A stretch of 64,000 nucleotides of DNA from Chloroflexota bacterium. GTDB taxonomy: Bacteria > Chloroflexota > Anaerolineae > UBA2200. The DNA lies in contig JACIWX010000004.1 of NCBI GenBank assembly GCA_014360755.1, forward strand, positions 77,172 through 141,171, written 5' to 3'. This document shows positions 1-8,611 of the stretch, piece by piece; the stretch's first letter is position 1, and each line of letters begins with the position of its first letter. The notes below the pieces were generated by a model, which saw nothing but the letters and a program-made list of their open reading frames with translations, made no database searches and was not told where the DNA came from. The translations under genes were made by a program, and so were the position numbers.

Positions 1-1
1 A

Positions 2-1621
2 GGGACGGATCCTTTCAGCCCTGACAATGTGCTTATCCTCGCCACAGGTCCCCTCTCAGGAACCAACTTCCCTGGAGCAAGCCGCTACGAACTTTTTAGT
101 CGTTCTCCGTTGACGAATGCTTTTGCCGAGTCTTCTGCTGGTGGGCGTGTTGCCACGCAACTTTCGCGTACCGGCTACGACGCTATTGTTATTCGCGGTG
201 CTTCTCCCTCACCGATTTATCTCGAAATATCTGATGAGGGTGTTGGCTTTCAGGATGCTAGTCCGTTTTGGGGTATGGACACCTACTATGCGGAGGAAGC
301 TATTCTAGCCCAAGTGGCAGCACCACATGCCCAGGCTCTGGTAATAGGTCCCGCGGGTGAGAATCTAGTGCGGTTTGCTTGCGTGGTGAATAACAAATGG
401 CGCTCCGCCGGACGCACAGGTCTGGGAGCTGTTTTAGGTGCGAAGAAGATTAAGGCGATTGTGTTTCATGGGCGGAAGGAACGTCCTCTGGCAGACCCTA
501 CTGGATTCAAAGATTACCTGCGGGCCTTCCGTGCGAAGGGACTGCAAAGCCCGAGCGCTGCTAACTATTCGCGTTATGGCACTCCAAGCATGGTGGCTGT
601 CACAAACACAGCCGGGGCATTCCCCGCCTACTACTGGACAGCCGGCACCTTGCCGGGATGGGAGAAGATCAGCGCAGACGCCCTTTTGGAAAACCTGGAA
701 GTGCGGCCTCATGCCTGCCCTGGCTGTTTCTTGGCCTGTGGCAAGTTGAGCACGGTCAAAGAGGGGCGCCACAAAGGGCTGACCATCGAAGGCCCTGAAT
801 ATGAAACCATCTATGCTTTCGGTGGCCTCTGTGCTATTACTTCTTTGGAGGAACTCGTTTATCTGAACGATCTGTGCGATCGCTATGGGCTGGATACGAT
901 GACCGCGGGTAACCTGGCGGGGCTGGTCATGGAGGCGACAAGGCGCGGGCGGCTGAATTTCCCGTTGCAGTATGGCGATGCAGAAGGTGTAGCCACGTTG
1001 CTAAGGCAGATTGTGAACCGCGAGGGTGCTGGTGCTATCCTCGCGGATGGCATTGTTGCTGCCAGCCGGGCATGGAATCTAGAGGATCTGGCAATACATG
1101 TAAAGGGCCTGGAGCCAGCCGCATATGATCCCCGTGTGCTGAAAGGCATGGCCTTAGCCTATGCTACGTCACCACGCGGGGCATGCCACTTGCGTGCTAC
1201 GTTCTACAAGTATGAATTGTCTGGTCAGATTGATGCCGACCAAGTCGAGGGCAAAGCGGCTATGTTTGTAGAAATCGAAGACCGCATGACCATGATGGAT
1301 ACCTTGATCCTTTGCCGCTTTTTCCGCGACTTGGTACCGTGGGAAGAGTTGCAAAACATTATCCGCTTGACCACCGGGCTTGATTTCGACCTTCCAGCGC
1401 TAAGGCATATCGCCAACGAGATCACAACTTTGGCTCGTTGTTTTAACGTGCGAGAAGGCTTTGGCTATGCGGATGACCTTTTGCCGGCGCGCTTTCATGA
1501 TGAGCCAATTGATGGACATCTCATCACGCGCGCAGAATTCGCCATGATGCTTTCCGACTATTACCGTTTGCGTGGTTGGGATGAACGAGGTTCCCCGATT
1601 GCATGCGGGGTAGAAAAGTGA
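2..1621 (+). CDS. Aldehyde:ferredoxin oxidoreductase family protein (5' end outside window)
   Basis: Tungsten/molybdopterin enzyme of the AOR family, which oxidises aldehydes to carboxylates with ferredoxin as acceptor in the cytoplasm. The frame is open from base 2 and reads GTDPFSPDNVLILATGPLSGT, the usual AOR N-terminal region, so only about 50 N-terminal residues are missing and the GTG at 29 is not the true start. The [4Fe-4S] ligands are visible as CPGCFLAC (C-x2-C-x3-C) near base 717, with a further Cys in the C-terminal domain (ILCRFF). The central domain GPAGENLVRFAC and the C-terminal domain are complete to a TGA stop. mutS2 follows after 4 bp. The exact aldehyde substrate cannot be read from the sequence. 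Confidence 0.93.
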   Translation, partial: GTDPFSPDNVLILATGPLSGTNFPGASRYELFSRSPLTNAFAESSAGGRVATQLSRTGYDAIVIRGASPSPIYLEISDEGVGFQDASPFWGMDTYYAEEAILAQVAAPHAQALVIGPAGENLVRFACVVNNKWRSAGRTGLGAVLGAKKIKAIVFHGRKERPLADPTGFKDYLRAFRAKGLQSPSAANYSRYGTPSMVAVTNTAGAFPAYYWTAGTLPGWEKISADALLENLEVRPHACPGCFLACGKLSTVKEGRHKGLTIEGPEYETIYAFGGLCAITSLEELVYLNDLCDRYGLDTMTAGNLAGLVMEATRRGRLNFPLQYGDAEGVATLLRQIVNREGAGAILADGIVAASRAWNLEDLAIHVKGLEPAAYDPRVLKGMALAYATSPRGACHLRATFYKYELSGQIDADQVEGKAAMFVEIEDRMTMMDTLILCRFFRDLVPWEELQNIIRLTTGLDFDLPALRHIANEITTLARCFNVREGFGYADDLLPARFHDEPIDGHLITRAEFAMMLSDYYRLRGWDERGSPIACGVEK

Positions 1622-1625
1622 ACAA

Positions 1626-3998
1626 TTGAATCCCAAATACCTGGAAAGGCTAGAACTGAATAAGATTTTAGAGCGCCTGGCGAATCACACTTCCTTTTCG
1701 GCTGGGCGTGAGTTAGCCCTGTCCTTGCAGCCCGCTGCTGATTGGGAAGAGGTACGCCGACGGCAGCAGGAGACGGCCGAAGCCAAGCTACTGCTTTCAC
1801 TGCAACCAAGCCTTTCCCTTGGTGGAGCACGCGATGTGCGTCCGCTGGTCAGAAACGCTGAGATTGGCGCAATGCTTGATCCACAGGCATTGCTCGACGT
1901 GCAATCCACTTTGGTCAGCGGCAGAACGCTGCGCCGCGCTATCATGCCGAAAGCCGAGCGCTTGCCCAGGTTGGCGGCTCTTGCCCAGCGTATCGAAGAG
2001 TGTCCCGCTTTGGTGGCGCAAATTGGGCGTTGTATCAACGACCGGGGCGAGGTGCTTGATGACGCTAGCCCCACCCTGGCGCGTATCCGGCATGAGTTGG
2101 CTGTAGCACGTGACCGGCTTCTGGACCGCCTCAATCGCCTCATTTCCTCACCGGAAAACGCCGCCTATTTGCAGGAAGCGCTCATTACCCAACGCAGTGG
2201 GCGCTATGTCATCCCATTGAAGGCTGAATTCAAGGGCCGCATTCCTGGCATCGTGCATGACCAATCAGCAAGTGGGGCAACGCTGTTCATCGAACCTTTG
2301 GCTGTTGTCGAACTGGGCAATCAATGGCGACAGCTCCAGTTGGATGAAGAGCGTGAGGTCGAACGCATCTTGCGCGAGTTGACCGCTGCAGTGGCTGAGC
2401 ACGCTGAATCCATCCGCGCCACGGTGCAAGCCTTGGCCGAACTAGACCTTGCCTTGGCTAAAGCCAAGTACGCTTATGAAATCAGAGCGGTAGAGCCAGA
2501 ACTGTTGCCCAACGCCGTTACTGCGGGCAGTCCTTCAAAGCCATTTCCGGAGTATCTGTCTCTGCTGCGCGCACGTCATCCCTTACTGCCGGCAGAAACA
2601 GTAGTGCCCATTGATGTCCATCTGGGCGGAGAGTTTGCCATCTTGGTGATCACCGGGCCGAATACTGGTGGCAAGACAGTTGCATTGAAGACGGTCGGAC
2701 TTTTGGCTGCGATGGCGCAATGTGGGCTGCAGATTCCTGCAGCAGAAGGCTCGGCGTTACGGGTGTTTGACGGCTTGTTTGCCGATATTGGCGATGAGCA
2801 GAGCATTGAGCAGAGCCTATCCACTTTTTCTTCCCACATGGGCAATATCGTGGCAATCCTGGCTGAAGCCAATGATCGTTCGTTGGTGCTGCTGGATGAA
2901 TTAGGAGCAGGCACTGATCCAACAGAGGGCTCTGCGCTGGCACGCGCTATCCTCAGCGAATTATTGCGCCGACGCATTCCGGCCATGATTACAACCCATT
3001 ACAACGAACTGAAACTGTTTGCACAGGCTACGCCGGGGGTAGAGAATGCCTCGGTTGAGTTTGATGTACGCACTTTATCTCCCACGTACAAATTGACGAT
3101 AGGCTTCCCCGGCCGCAGCAATGCTTTTGCTATTGCCCGACGCTTAGGGCTACCCGAACCTATCATCGAAGAAGCGGGAAAGTTTATCTCTGCAGAGGAC
3201 CTGGAAGCGGACCGCATCTTGGAACGCATACGTCGCTCGCGTCACGAAATAGGCCGCGCTACCCACGCAGCCCAATTGGCCCTTGCTGCCGCCCGTGAGA
3301 AGGAAAAAGAAGCGCGCCGTTTGCTGCGCGAAGCGAAACGCGAACGTCGTCAACTCCTTGCCGAGGCACGCGCACAGTTGGAGATGGCGCAAGAGGAACT
3401 GCGACGCATCCGTGAGACAATGGAGCGACAACAGGCGACCAAAGCATGGCTGCAGGAAGATGAACAACGCATTGCAAAGGCTTTGCAGGAACAGAAAAAG
3501 ATGGAGCCCCCGGCCCTCTTAGAAAAAGCCGAGGTTTTGCAGGAGCCATTGGCAGTGGGGGACACGGTCTGGGTTTCCAGTCTGAACCAAACAGGCCAGA
3601 TTATTCATCTGGCCAATGGAGAGGCAGAAGTGCAGGTGGGGCTATTCCGTGCCAAGGTACCTGTGCTCGATCTGGAAAAACGGCAAGCAGCTACTCCATC
3701 TGTGAAGGAGAGCGAGGTGCACATTGCCCTATCCCCGCGTCCGATGCCTAGCGTGGAGCTCAATATACGTGGTATGCGTGTAGAAGAGGCACTGCCTCTC
3801 CTGAACAAGTACCTGGATGACGCTTACTTGGCTTCTCTGCCCTATGTGCGCATTATCCACGGCAAGGGCACGGGCACGCTGCGCAAAGTGGTGCGTGACA
3901 TCCTAGCCGAGCATCCTCTGGTGGCCTCTTTTAGGCCTGGGGAATTGAACGAGGGTGGTGAGGGAGTAACGATAGTGAAATTTATTCCGATTTCATAG
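1626..3998 (+). CDS. mutS2: Endonuclease MutS2
   Basis: MutS-like ATPase with a C-terminal Smr nuclease domain; family members suppress recombination or rescue collided ribosomes. The 790 residues match the usual MutS2 length. Walker A is seen around residue 340 (GPNTGGKT), followed by the Walker B region LVLLDELGAGTDP. A long Arg/Glu-rich coiled coil lies at about residues 515-630, then a KOW-like strand region. The Smr domain starts at about residue 710 (LNIRGMRVEEA) and has the HGKGTG motif. There is no mismatch-recognition domain, as expected for MutS2. Translation starts at a TTG 4 bp after the upstream stop, so coupling with the AOR-family gene is likely. Confidence 0.97.
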   Translation: MNPKYLERLELNKILERLANHTSFSAGRELALSLQPAADWEEVRRRQQETAEAKLLLSLQPSLSLGGARDVRPLVRNAEIGAMLDPQALLDVQSTLVSGRTLRRAIMPKAERLPRLAALAQRIEECPALVAQIGRCINDRGEVLDDASPTLARIRHELAVARDRLLDRLNRLISSPENAAYLQEALITQRSGRYVIPLKAEFKGRIPGIVHDQSASGATLFIEPLAVVELGNQWRQLQLDEEREVERILRELTAAVAEHAESIRATVQALAELDLALAKAKYAYEIRAVEPELLPNAVTAGSPSKPFPEYLSLLRARHPLLPAETVVPIDVHLGGEFAILVITGPNTGGKTVALKTVGLLAAMAQCGLQIPAAEGSALRVFDGLFADIGDEQSIEQSLSTFSSHMGNIVAILAEANDRSLVLLDELGAGTDPTEGSALARAILSELLRRRIPAMITTHYNELKLFAQATPGVENASVEFDVRTLSPTYKLTIGFPGRSNAFAIARRLGLPEPIIEEAGKFISAEDLEADRILERIRRSRHEIGRATHAAQLALAAAREKEKEARRLLREAKRERRQLLAEARAQLEMAQEELRRIRETMERQQATKAWLQEDEQRIAKALQEQKKMEPPALLEKAEVLQEPLAVGDTVWVSSLNQTGQIIHLANGEAEVQVGLFRAKVPVLDLEKRQAATPSVKESEVHIALSPRPMPSVELNIRGMRVEEALPLLNKYLDDAYLASLPYVRIIHGKGTGTLRKVVRDILAEHPLVASFRPGELNEGGEGVTIVKFIPIS

Positions 3999-4218
3999 AT
4001 TCAGTGGCTCTAATTTGTGCAAGCACTCGTATAGTCTGTCTAAGCGCCTTTCTATACCGCTGAATTCCATAGGTGCGATTCCTTCCGCTTAGGATAGCCT
4101 CTCTCTGTTGGTGAAGTATAGGCAGCATATCTCCATAAAAGCTCACGGTGTTGAGTTCGAATTCGGCTCTCACAGCGCGGCACTTCAAAGAGCCGCTCTA
4201 GTGCTCAAACTTTTTCGC

Positions 4219-4905
4219 TCACTTGGATTTCCCCATGCGAGATCTCCTGAGGGCAGGTATGCTTCCCAGGACAGGCAGATCCAGCCACTGCTCCACCTCT
4301 TGTGGTGTTTGCACCAATTCTACTCGTGACCACTCCAGGAATAGCGCGATGAGCAAGCCCAGCACCAATCCCCCACCTACACCAGCAAAGGCAAGCAGGC
4401 GCATTTTCGGCCAGGTTCGACCAGCAGGTTGTGCACCGCCATTGAGCATGGTTGCAGTAAGGCGGTCCAAAGGGTCTTGTTTGGCAGCGAAAGCCCGCAC
4501 TTCGCCGATCAAAATCTCTGCCGCCGCCTGGGCAACGCGTTGGGCAAAAACGGGGTCCTCATCTGTGACCTCGATTTTGATCTTATACTCACCCTCGACT
4601 GCTTCTGCTTGGATTTGCGAGCGCAGGCGAGCGGGGTCTATGCCTTGCAAGCCCAGCCGCTCGATAATTTTTCGTGCGGTGCTTTCAGCCTGGACACTTG
4701 CTGCATAGTTGCGTAACATATTCACTACCGTCTGGCTTAGGCCTAACTCAAGCCGCGCAGGCGTAACATTCAGCTCCACAATCGAGCTATAGCGCGGAGT
4801 TTGCAACTTGCCAAAGCCAATGGCCCCTGCAGCGCACAGTGCAGTTACCAGGATGATCACCCAGCCCCAGCGCCACAAAACCTCAATATATTCCCCAAGT
4901 TGCAT
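4219..4905 (-). CDS. Wzz/YveK-like chain-length determinant protein
   Basis: Polysaccharide co-polymerase family protein of the inner membrane, probably influencing the chain length of an exported polysaccharide. The N-terminal transmembrane segment is at about residues 13-32 (WVIILVTALCAAGAIGF), followed by the family's characteristic stretch ending in PRYSSIVELNVTPA. A periplasmic domain follows, then a second membrane segment at about residues 170-190 and a short cytoplasmic tail. No tyrosine kinase, flippase or glycosyltransferase gene is adjacent, so this copy is isolated. It lies 16 bp upstream of valS in the opposite sense of its own reading, i.e. valS is transcribed first and this gene would be next on the same strand only after a gap of 16 bp. 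Confidence 0.8.
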   Translation of the reverse strand: MQLGEYIEVLWRWGWVIILVTALCAAGAIGFGKLQTPRYSSIVELNVTPARLELGLSQTVVNMLRNYAASVQAESTARKIIERLGLQGIDPARLRSQIQAEAVEGEYKIKIEVTDEDPVFAQRVAQAAAEILIGEVRAFAAKQDPLDRLTATMLNGGAQPAGRTWPKMRLLAFAGVGGGLVLGLLIALFLEWSRVELVQTPQEVEQWLDLPVLGSIPALRRSRMGKSK

Positions 4906-4921
4906 GTCACTCCTCTTGCCT

Positions 4922-7591
4922 TTACAGTAGGCTTTGCAACCGTTCTTTTAGTTTGGCATAGCGCTGGCGATAGTCTTCCAACTTGGTCTGCTCTTTGTTG
5001 ACTACTTCCGCAGGCGCCTTAGAGCGGAAATTGGGGTTGGCCAACAGTTTTTCTGCACGGGCAATCTCTTTCTCCAAGTTTTCCAACTCACCTGTCAGCC
5101 GCGCTCGTTCACGCTCAATGTCCACCAGGCCTGCCAGCGGTAAAAAGACTTCATAGCCTCTCACCACCAGCGCTAATGCCTTGGGCGGCTTTTCGAGCAA
5201 CTCCTGTTCGATATGCAGTTGAGCCGCATCAATACGTGCCAGGCGAATGAGGATGTCCTTCTGTGACACCAGCAAATCGCGCTTCTGGCCCGCTGCGATG
5301 ATGGCGGCTATGGCTCTGGTGGGCTCCACGTCGTATTCCGCACGGGCGTTGCGGATAGCACGTATCATCTCCATAATAGGCGTCATTTCCTCCTCGGCTG
5401 CTTCGTCCAAAGGATCTGGTTCTGGCCAAGGGGCGATAATCAACGCCTTGCCTTCATGAGGAAGATGTTGCCAGATTTCCTCTGTGACGAAAGGCATAAA
5501 GGGATGCAGTAGACGCAGCGTACGCTCCAATACGTACACCAGGATGGCCTGTGTCTGCCTTGCTGCTGCTTTGTCCTCGCCATAAAGGGGTACCTTCGCG
5601 ATTTCGATATACCAGTCACAAAATTCACCCCAGAGAAACTCGTAAATCTGGCGGCCAGCTTCGCCGAACTGGTACTCCTCAATCAGGCGGGTTACATCCG
5701 CAATCAAACGATTGTGACGGCTCAGTATCCAGCGATCCGGCAAGGTCAACGTCTCTGGCCGCTCTTTCCAAAGGGCAGCCAGACGATTTGTGTCCTCTAC
5801 ACTGTACCCTTCATCCAGATTGCTGATCACAAAGCGTGCTGCATTCCATAGCTTATTGGCAAAGTTGCGTGCTCCTTCCACCTTCTGCATGGAGAGCTTC
5901 ATGTCATTGCCCGGTGTGCTGCCTGTCAGCAGGGCAAAGCGCAATGCGTCTGCGCCGTAATCCTCAATCACAACTAGTGGGTCCACTACGTTGCCCTTGG
6001 ACTTGCTCATTTTCTGACCGTATTCATCACGGATCAGGCCGTGCAAATAGACGGTATGGAAGGGAATCTGCCCGGTCATTTCCAAGCCCAACATGATCAT
6101 GCGCGCCACCCAGAAGAAGAGGATGTCATAGGCAGTTTCCATTACGTCGGTGGGGTAGAAATAGCGCAAATCTTCTGTATCATCTGGCCAGCCCAAAGTA
6201 GAGAAGGGCCACAGCCCGGACGAGAACCAAGTATCCAGGATGTCGGGGTCTTGATGGATGTTCTGGCTACCGCACTTCTGGCAGGCGGCCAATGTTTCCT
6301 CCCTGCTCACGCTCATCTGCCCACAATCATCGCAATACCACACGGGGATGCGATGCCCCCACCATAATTGCCGTGAGATGCACCAGTCGCGGATATTCTC
6401 CATCCAATTGAAGTATACTTTGGCAAAGCGCTCCGGTATGAAGCGAATACGGCCATCCCGTACCGCGGCTATAGCTGGCTCGGCCAGAGGTTTGATCTTG
6501 ACAAACCATTGCAGAGAGACACGCGGCTCGATGACAGTATGGCAACGTTGGCAATGTCCCAAGGCGTGCAGGTATGGCTCTATTTTGACCAGTAACCCTT
6601 CCTTCTCCAGATCAGCGACCAAGTTCTGACGGGCTACATAACGATCTTGACCAGCATATGGACCCGCGTTCTCATTTAATGTACCGTCATCGTTCATGAT
6701 ATTGATGATGGGCAGATGATGCCGCTGGCCTATTTCATAATCCGTAGGATCATGGCCTGGCGTTACTTTCACTGCACCAGTGCCAAATTCAGGGTCTACG
6801 CTTTCGTCGGCGATAATGGGGATGCGTCGGTGCAATGCCGGCAAGATGGCTATGCGGCCCACGACCGTGCGATAGCGCTCGTCATTGGGATGCACAGCCA
6901 CAGCCGTATCTCCTAGGATAGTCTCAGGCCGGGTCGTGGCTACAGTGATATACTCACCTGGTGCAGACTCCAGCGGATAGCGCACGTAATACAGCTTGCT
7001 CTCCTCTTCCTCGTGCTCCACTTCTAGATCGGAGAGAGCCGTGCCACACCGTGGGCACCAGTTTACTAGATAGTTCCCGCGGTAAATCAGCCCCTTATTG
7101 AACAAGCGCACAAAGGCTTCACGCACTGCGCGCGCAAGGCCCTCATCCATGGTGAAGCGTTCGCGCGTCCAGTCACAGGAAGTGCCCAGACGACGGTGCT
7201 GTTGGGCAATGACATGGCGATAGCGGTGCATCCAGTCCCAGACGCGCTCCAGGAATTTCTCCCTGCCCAGCCCCTCGCGCGTCAAGCCTTCTTTGGCGAT
7301 TTCCTTCTCCACCACGTATTGTGCGGCGATGCTGGCATGGTCTTCACCAGGCAGCCACAGGGTGGGGTCGCCTTTCATACGGTGGTAACGAATCATCAAA
7401 TCCTGCAAAGCAGCGGTAATGGCATGGCCTAGGTGCAATCCGCCGGTCACGTTCGGTGGCGGCATAGAGATCACAAAGGGTTTTTTGCTGTAGTCAATCT
7501 TGGGCGTGAAATAGCCCCTTTCTTCCCACCAGGCATAAATGCGCTGCTCTACAGTACGGTGATCGTAGGTTTTTGGCATCTCTTGTCCCAT
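4922..7591 (-). CDS. valS: Valyl-tRNA synthetase
   Basis: Class I aminoacyl-tRNA synthetase that charges tRNA-Val in the cytoplasm. At 889 residues it is the normal length. The HIGH-type motif is LHLGHA near residue 53 and the KMSKS motif (QKMSKSKGN) lies near residue 525. The editing domain contains TTRPETILGDTAVAV. Zinc-binding cysteine pairs appear in the insert (CPRCGT, CDDCG, CQKCGS). A C-terminal coiled-coil arm occupies the last 70 or so residues, as typical of ValRS. The ATG is preceded by a T-box leader and terminator, so expression should respond to uncharged tRNA-Val. Confidence 0.98.
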   Translation of the reverse strand: MGQEMPKTYDHRTVEQRIYAWWEERGYFTPKIDYSKKPFVISMPPPNVTGGLHLGHAITAALQDLMIRYHRMKGDPTLWLPGEDHASIAAQYVVEKEIAKEGLTREGLGREKFLERVWDWMHRYRHVIAQQHRRLGTSCDWTRERFTMDEGLARAVREAFVRLFNKGLIYRGNYLVNWCPRCGTALSDLEVEHEEEESKLYYVRYPLESAPGEYITVATTRPETILGDTAVAVHPNDERYRTVVGRIAILPALHRRIPIIADESVDPEFGTGAVKVTPGHDPTDYEIGQRHHLPIINIMNDDGTLNENAGPYAGQDRYVARQNLVADLEKEGLLVKIEPYLHALGHCQRCHTVIEPRVSLQWFVKIKPLAEPAIAAVRDGRIRFIPERFAKVYFNWMENIRDWCISRQLWWGHRIPVWYCDDCGQMSVSREETLAACQKCGSQNIHQDPDILDTWFSSGLWPFSTLGWPDDTEDLRYFYPTDVMETAYDILFFWVARMIMLGLEMTGQIPFHTVYLHGLIRDEYGQKMSKSKGNVVDPLVVIEDYGADALRFALLTGSTPGNDMKLSMQKVEGARNFANKLWNAARFVISNLDEGYSVEDTNRLAALWKERPETLTLPDRWILSRHNRLIADVTRLIEEYQFGEAGRQIYEFLWGEFCDWYIEIAKVPLYGEDKAAARQTQAILVYVLERTLRLLHPFMPFVTEEIWQHLPHEGKALIIAPWPEPDPLDEAAEEEMTPIMEMIRAIRNARAEYDVEPTRAIAAIIAAGQKRDLLVSQKDILIRLARIDAAQLHIEQELLEKPPKALALVVRGYEVFLPLAGLVDIERERARLTGELENLEKEIARAEKLLANPNFRSKAPAEVVNKEQTKLEDYRQRYAKLKERLQSLL

Positions 7592-7631
7592 TGCTTATTC
7601 CTTTCTCTATCCCTCCGTGATTGGGTGGCCC

Positions 7632-7674
7632 GTAGAAACAAACGCCCCCTTTCATCCTCAAGGACGAAAGGGGG
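7632..7674 (-). terminator. Attenuator terminator of the valS T-box
   Basis: On the minus strand a 13-bp near-perfect stem (arms 7674-7662 and 7657-7645, one G-T wobble) closes over a TTGA loop and is followed by GCGTTTGTTTCT. It directly follows the T-box bulge, so the decision is likely made by transcription termination rather than by hiding the ribosome binding site. Confidence 0.88.
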
Positions 7675-7909
7675 TCTCCCTCGCGCGGTACCACCTTGCT
7701 ACGAGTATACAAGCATTGTCTCTTGCAACTCGCCACTCTGACGCTGTAACGGGCTTGCCCGGGTCAACTTAGTGCAGATAATTTCATCTGGTTCAGTTGA
7801 CCGACTCACAGGCGACCTTCAGCGGCTCTGCCTGCAGGTGGCTTTCAGCCGATGGCCACCTTTCTCTACCAGGCGTACCCCACCTACTCCTCCTGCTCAA
7901 TGTCTTTAC
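7632..7909 (-). promoter_or_regulatory. T-box leader of valS with GUC (Val) specifier
   Basis: Riboswitch that binds uncharged tRNA. Read on the minus strand, it has the Stem I signature AGGAGTAGG, then GTAGAGAAAGG. The specifier segment GAAGGTCGCCTGTGAG follows the common GAA-x-codon-x-CC-xx-GAG pattern and places GTC (Val) at 7816-7814. The antiterminator bulge sequence AAGGTGGTACCGCGC is at 7697-7683 (consensus AGGGTGGNACCGCG). The specifier agrees with the downstream gene valS. The exact Stem I pairing was not computed. Confidence 0.93.
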
Positions 7910-7915
7910 ACGGCT

Positions 7916-7944
7916 ATCATATCACAATTCACGCAGAGTGTCAA
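7916..7944 (-). promoter_or_regulatory. Promoter of the T-box-valS transcript
   Basis: TTGACA (7944-7939), 17-bp spacer, TATGAT (7921-7916) on the minus strand. It lies just 12 bp past the 3' end of the tRNA-Arg copy at 7956, i.e. immediately outside the attachment repeat, so integration of the neighbouring element leaves valS expression intact. Confidence 0.85.
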
Positions 7945-7953
7945 ACTTCGCCG

Positions 7954-8028
7954 AGCACCCCTGGGGCGATTCGAACGCCCGACCGACTGCTTAGAAGGCA
8001 GCTGCTCTGTCCACTGAGCTACAGGGGC
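7954..8028. repeat. Left attachment repeat (att core, whole tRNA-Arg)
   Basis: 75-bp exact match to 14358-14432 in the same orientation. Beyond the repeat the two flanks diverge at once on the element side (TGCCTG versus ACAATT) and after one shared stretch on the other. Most tRNA-targeted elements duplicate only the 3' part of the tRNA; here the whole gene is duplicated. Confidence 0.9.
7956..8028 (-). tRNA. tRNA-Arg (anticodon TCT), copy at the valS side of the island
   Basis: A complete 73-nt cloverleaf on the minus strand: acceptor GCCCCTG pairs with CAGGGGT, discriminator G, D-loop region TAGCTCAGTGG, anticodon loop CTTCTAA giving anticodon TCT (reads AGA), and T-loop GTTCGAATC. It is identical over its whole length to the tRNA at 14360-14432. 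This copy has island DNA on its 5' side, and only a weak promoter candidate (TTGTCA, 17 bp, ACAATG, about 36 bp upstream) can be seen, so its expression is less certain than that of the other copy. Confidence 0.93.
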
Positions 8029-8057
8029 TGCCTGTAGTGGTTTCGCAGTCGGTAACT

Positions 8058-8073
8058 ACTACCCATTGTGGTA
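8058..8073 (+). repeat. 16-bp inverted repeat, left element end
   Basis: ACTACCCATTGTGGTA lies 29 bp inside the left attachment repeat. Its exact reverse complement occurs at 14306-14321, 36 bp inside the right attachment repeat. A matched inverted pair at the two ends of an integrase-bearing element suggests recombinase arm-binding sites. The right copy is also part of a terminator hairpin. Confidence 0.6.
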
Positions 8074-8131
8074 TTTTGCTCAAATTTGACAATCAGTTAT
8101 TGCCAAAGCAGTTGGTCTATTTTGGGCAATC

Positions 8132-8168
8132 AAAAAGCCCTGCCGGTGATTTTGCACCGACAGGGCTT
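8132..8168 (-). terminator. Terminator at the end of the leftward island operon
   Basis: On the minus strand, arms 8168-8155 and 8148-8135 form a stem (AAGCCCTG, C/A mismatch, CGGTG) with a six-base loop, followed by TTTTTG. It would stop the operon that ends with the excisionase-like gene. It overlaps the plus-strand promoter at 8152-8180. Confidence 0.75.
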
Positions 8169-8180
8169 GTCTGCTATACT
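8152..8180 (+). promoter_or_regulatory. Promoter of the candidate small RNA
   Basis: TTGCAC (8152-8157), 17-bp spacer, TATACT (8175-8180). The predicted start (about 8187) falls exactly at the base of the first hairpin of the candidate RNA. Confidence 0.6.
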
Positions 8181-8186
8181 ATCCCT

Positions 8187-8249
8187 GCGTTCGGTGCTCT
8201 ATCCACCGACGCCATGCCCTGGGCTTGCCCTCAAGCCGCAGGGCTTTTT
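8187..8249 (+). ncRNA. Candidate small RNA with two hairpins, about 63 nt
   Basis: It starts about 7 bp after a good -10 box. Hairpin 1 pairs GCGT/CGGTG (8187-8196, one bulged T) with CACCGACGC (8204-8212) over a 7-nt loop. Hairpin 2 pairs GCCCTG (8216-8221) and GGCTTG (8222-8227) with CAAGCC (8232-8237) and CAGGGC (8239-8244), and is followed by TTTTT: an intrinsic terminator. No open reading frame is evident in it. Promoter, compact fold and terminator in the right order and spacing support an independent transcript. An alternative is a replication or recombination hairpin of the element. No known RNA family is recognised. Confidence 0.5.
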
Positions 8250-8281
8250 CACGCCCGATTGTAGCATAATTCTGCCAGAAG

Positions 8282-8479
8282 TCAAACTGCCTTTTTGCGT
8301 CCTGTCCACTGTGGCAGGCTCTGTAACAGCTCAGAACCCACAAAGACAATGCGGCTGGCAACCTTGCGCCCTGGCAACTTGCCCTCATAAACCAAGCGCT
8401 TCACCGTACGCTCAGCCAGCCCGAACATCTCAGCCACCTCTTTCACGTCATAGATTGCCTCAGGCTTTATCTCCCGCAT
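8282..8479 (-). CDS. Excisionase-like helix-turn-helix protein
   Basis: A 65-residue DNA-binding protein with a winged HTH of the MerR/excisionase type: YDVKEVAEMFGLAERTVKRLVYEGKLPG is the usual 'column' HTH followed by the wing (GRKVASRIVF) and a short basic tail. The start at 8479 is chosen because GGAGG lies six or seven bases before this ATG; the longer frame upstream has no ribosome binding site and is low-complexity. As the protein nearest the left end of an integrase-bearing element it probably serves as recombination directionality factor or as a regulator of the leftward operon. Confidence 0.8.
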   Translation of the reverse strand: MREIKPEAIYDVKEVAEMFGLAERTVKRLVYEGKLPGRKVASRIVFVGSELLQSLPQWTGRKKAV

Positions 8480-8509
8480 CCTGCCTCCAAAAATGCGCCC
8501 TGAATTTCG

Positions 8510-8574
8510 CACTATAGTGATTATGTGAATTAGTGCCTTTCCTGCCCCTGGCAATGCCTTATTTGTGCATTGCC
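8510..8574. promoter_or_regulatory. Palindromes upstream of the excisionase-like gene
   Basis: Two perfect inverted repeats lie between this gene and its upstream neighbour: CACTATAGTG at 8510-8519, and GGCAATGC (8550-8557) with GCATTGCC (8567-8574) around a 9-base loop. They are positioned as operators for the 8282-8479 gene. The second has no T-run, so it is not an obvious terminator. Confidence 0.45.
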
Positions 8575-8611
8575 TGACGCTAGTATAGCACAGGTATGCC
8601 AAAAAGTCAAA

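Noticed and set aside
3982-4188. 68-codon minus-strand frame between mutS2 and the Wzz-like gene
   Set aside because: It starts at TTG without a ribosome binding site, overlaps the end of mutS2, and resembles nothing known.
7433-8037. Plus- and minus-strand frames over the T-box and tRNA-Arg
   Set aside because: The sequence is fully explained by the leader and the tRNA.
8037-8517. Plus-strand frames across the left end of the island
   Set aside because: They run through two terminator hairpins and the excisionase-like gene, with no ribosome binding site.
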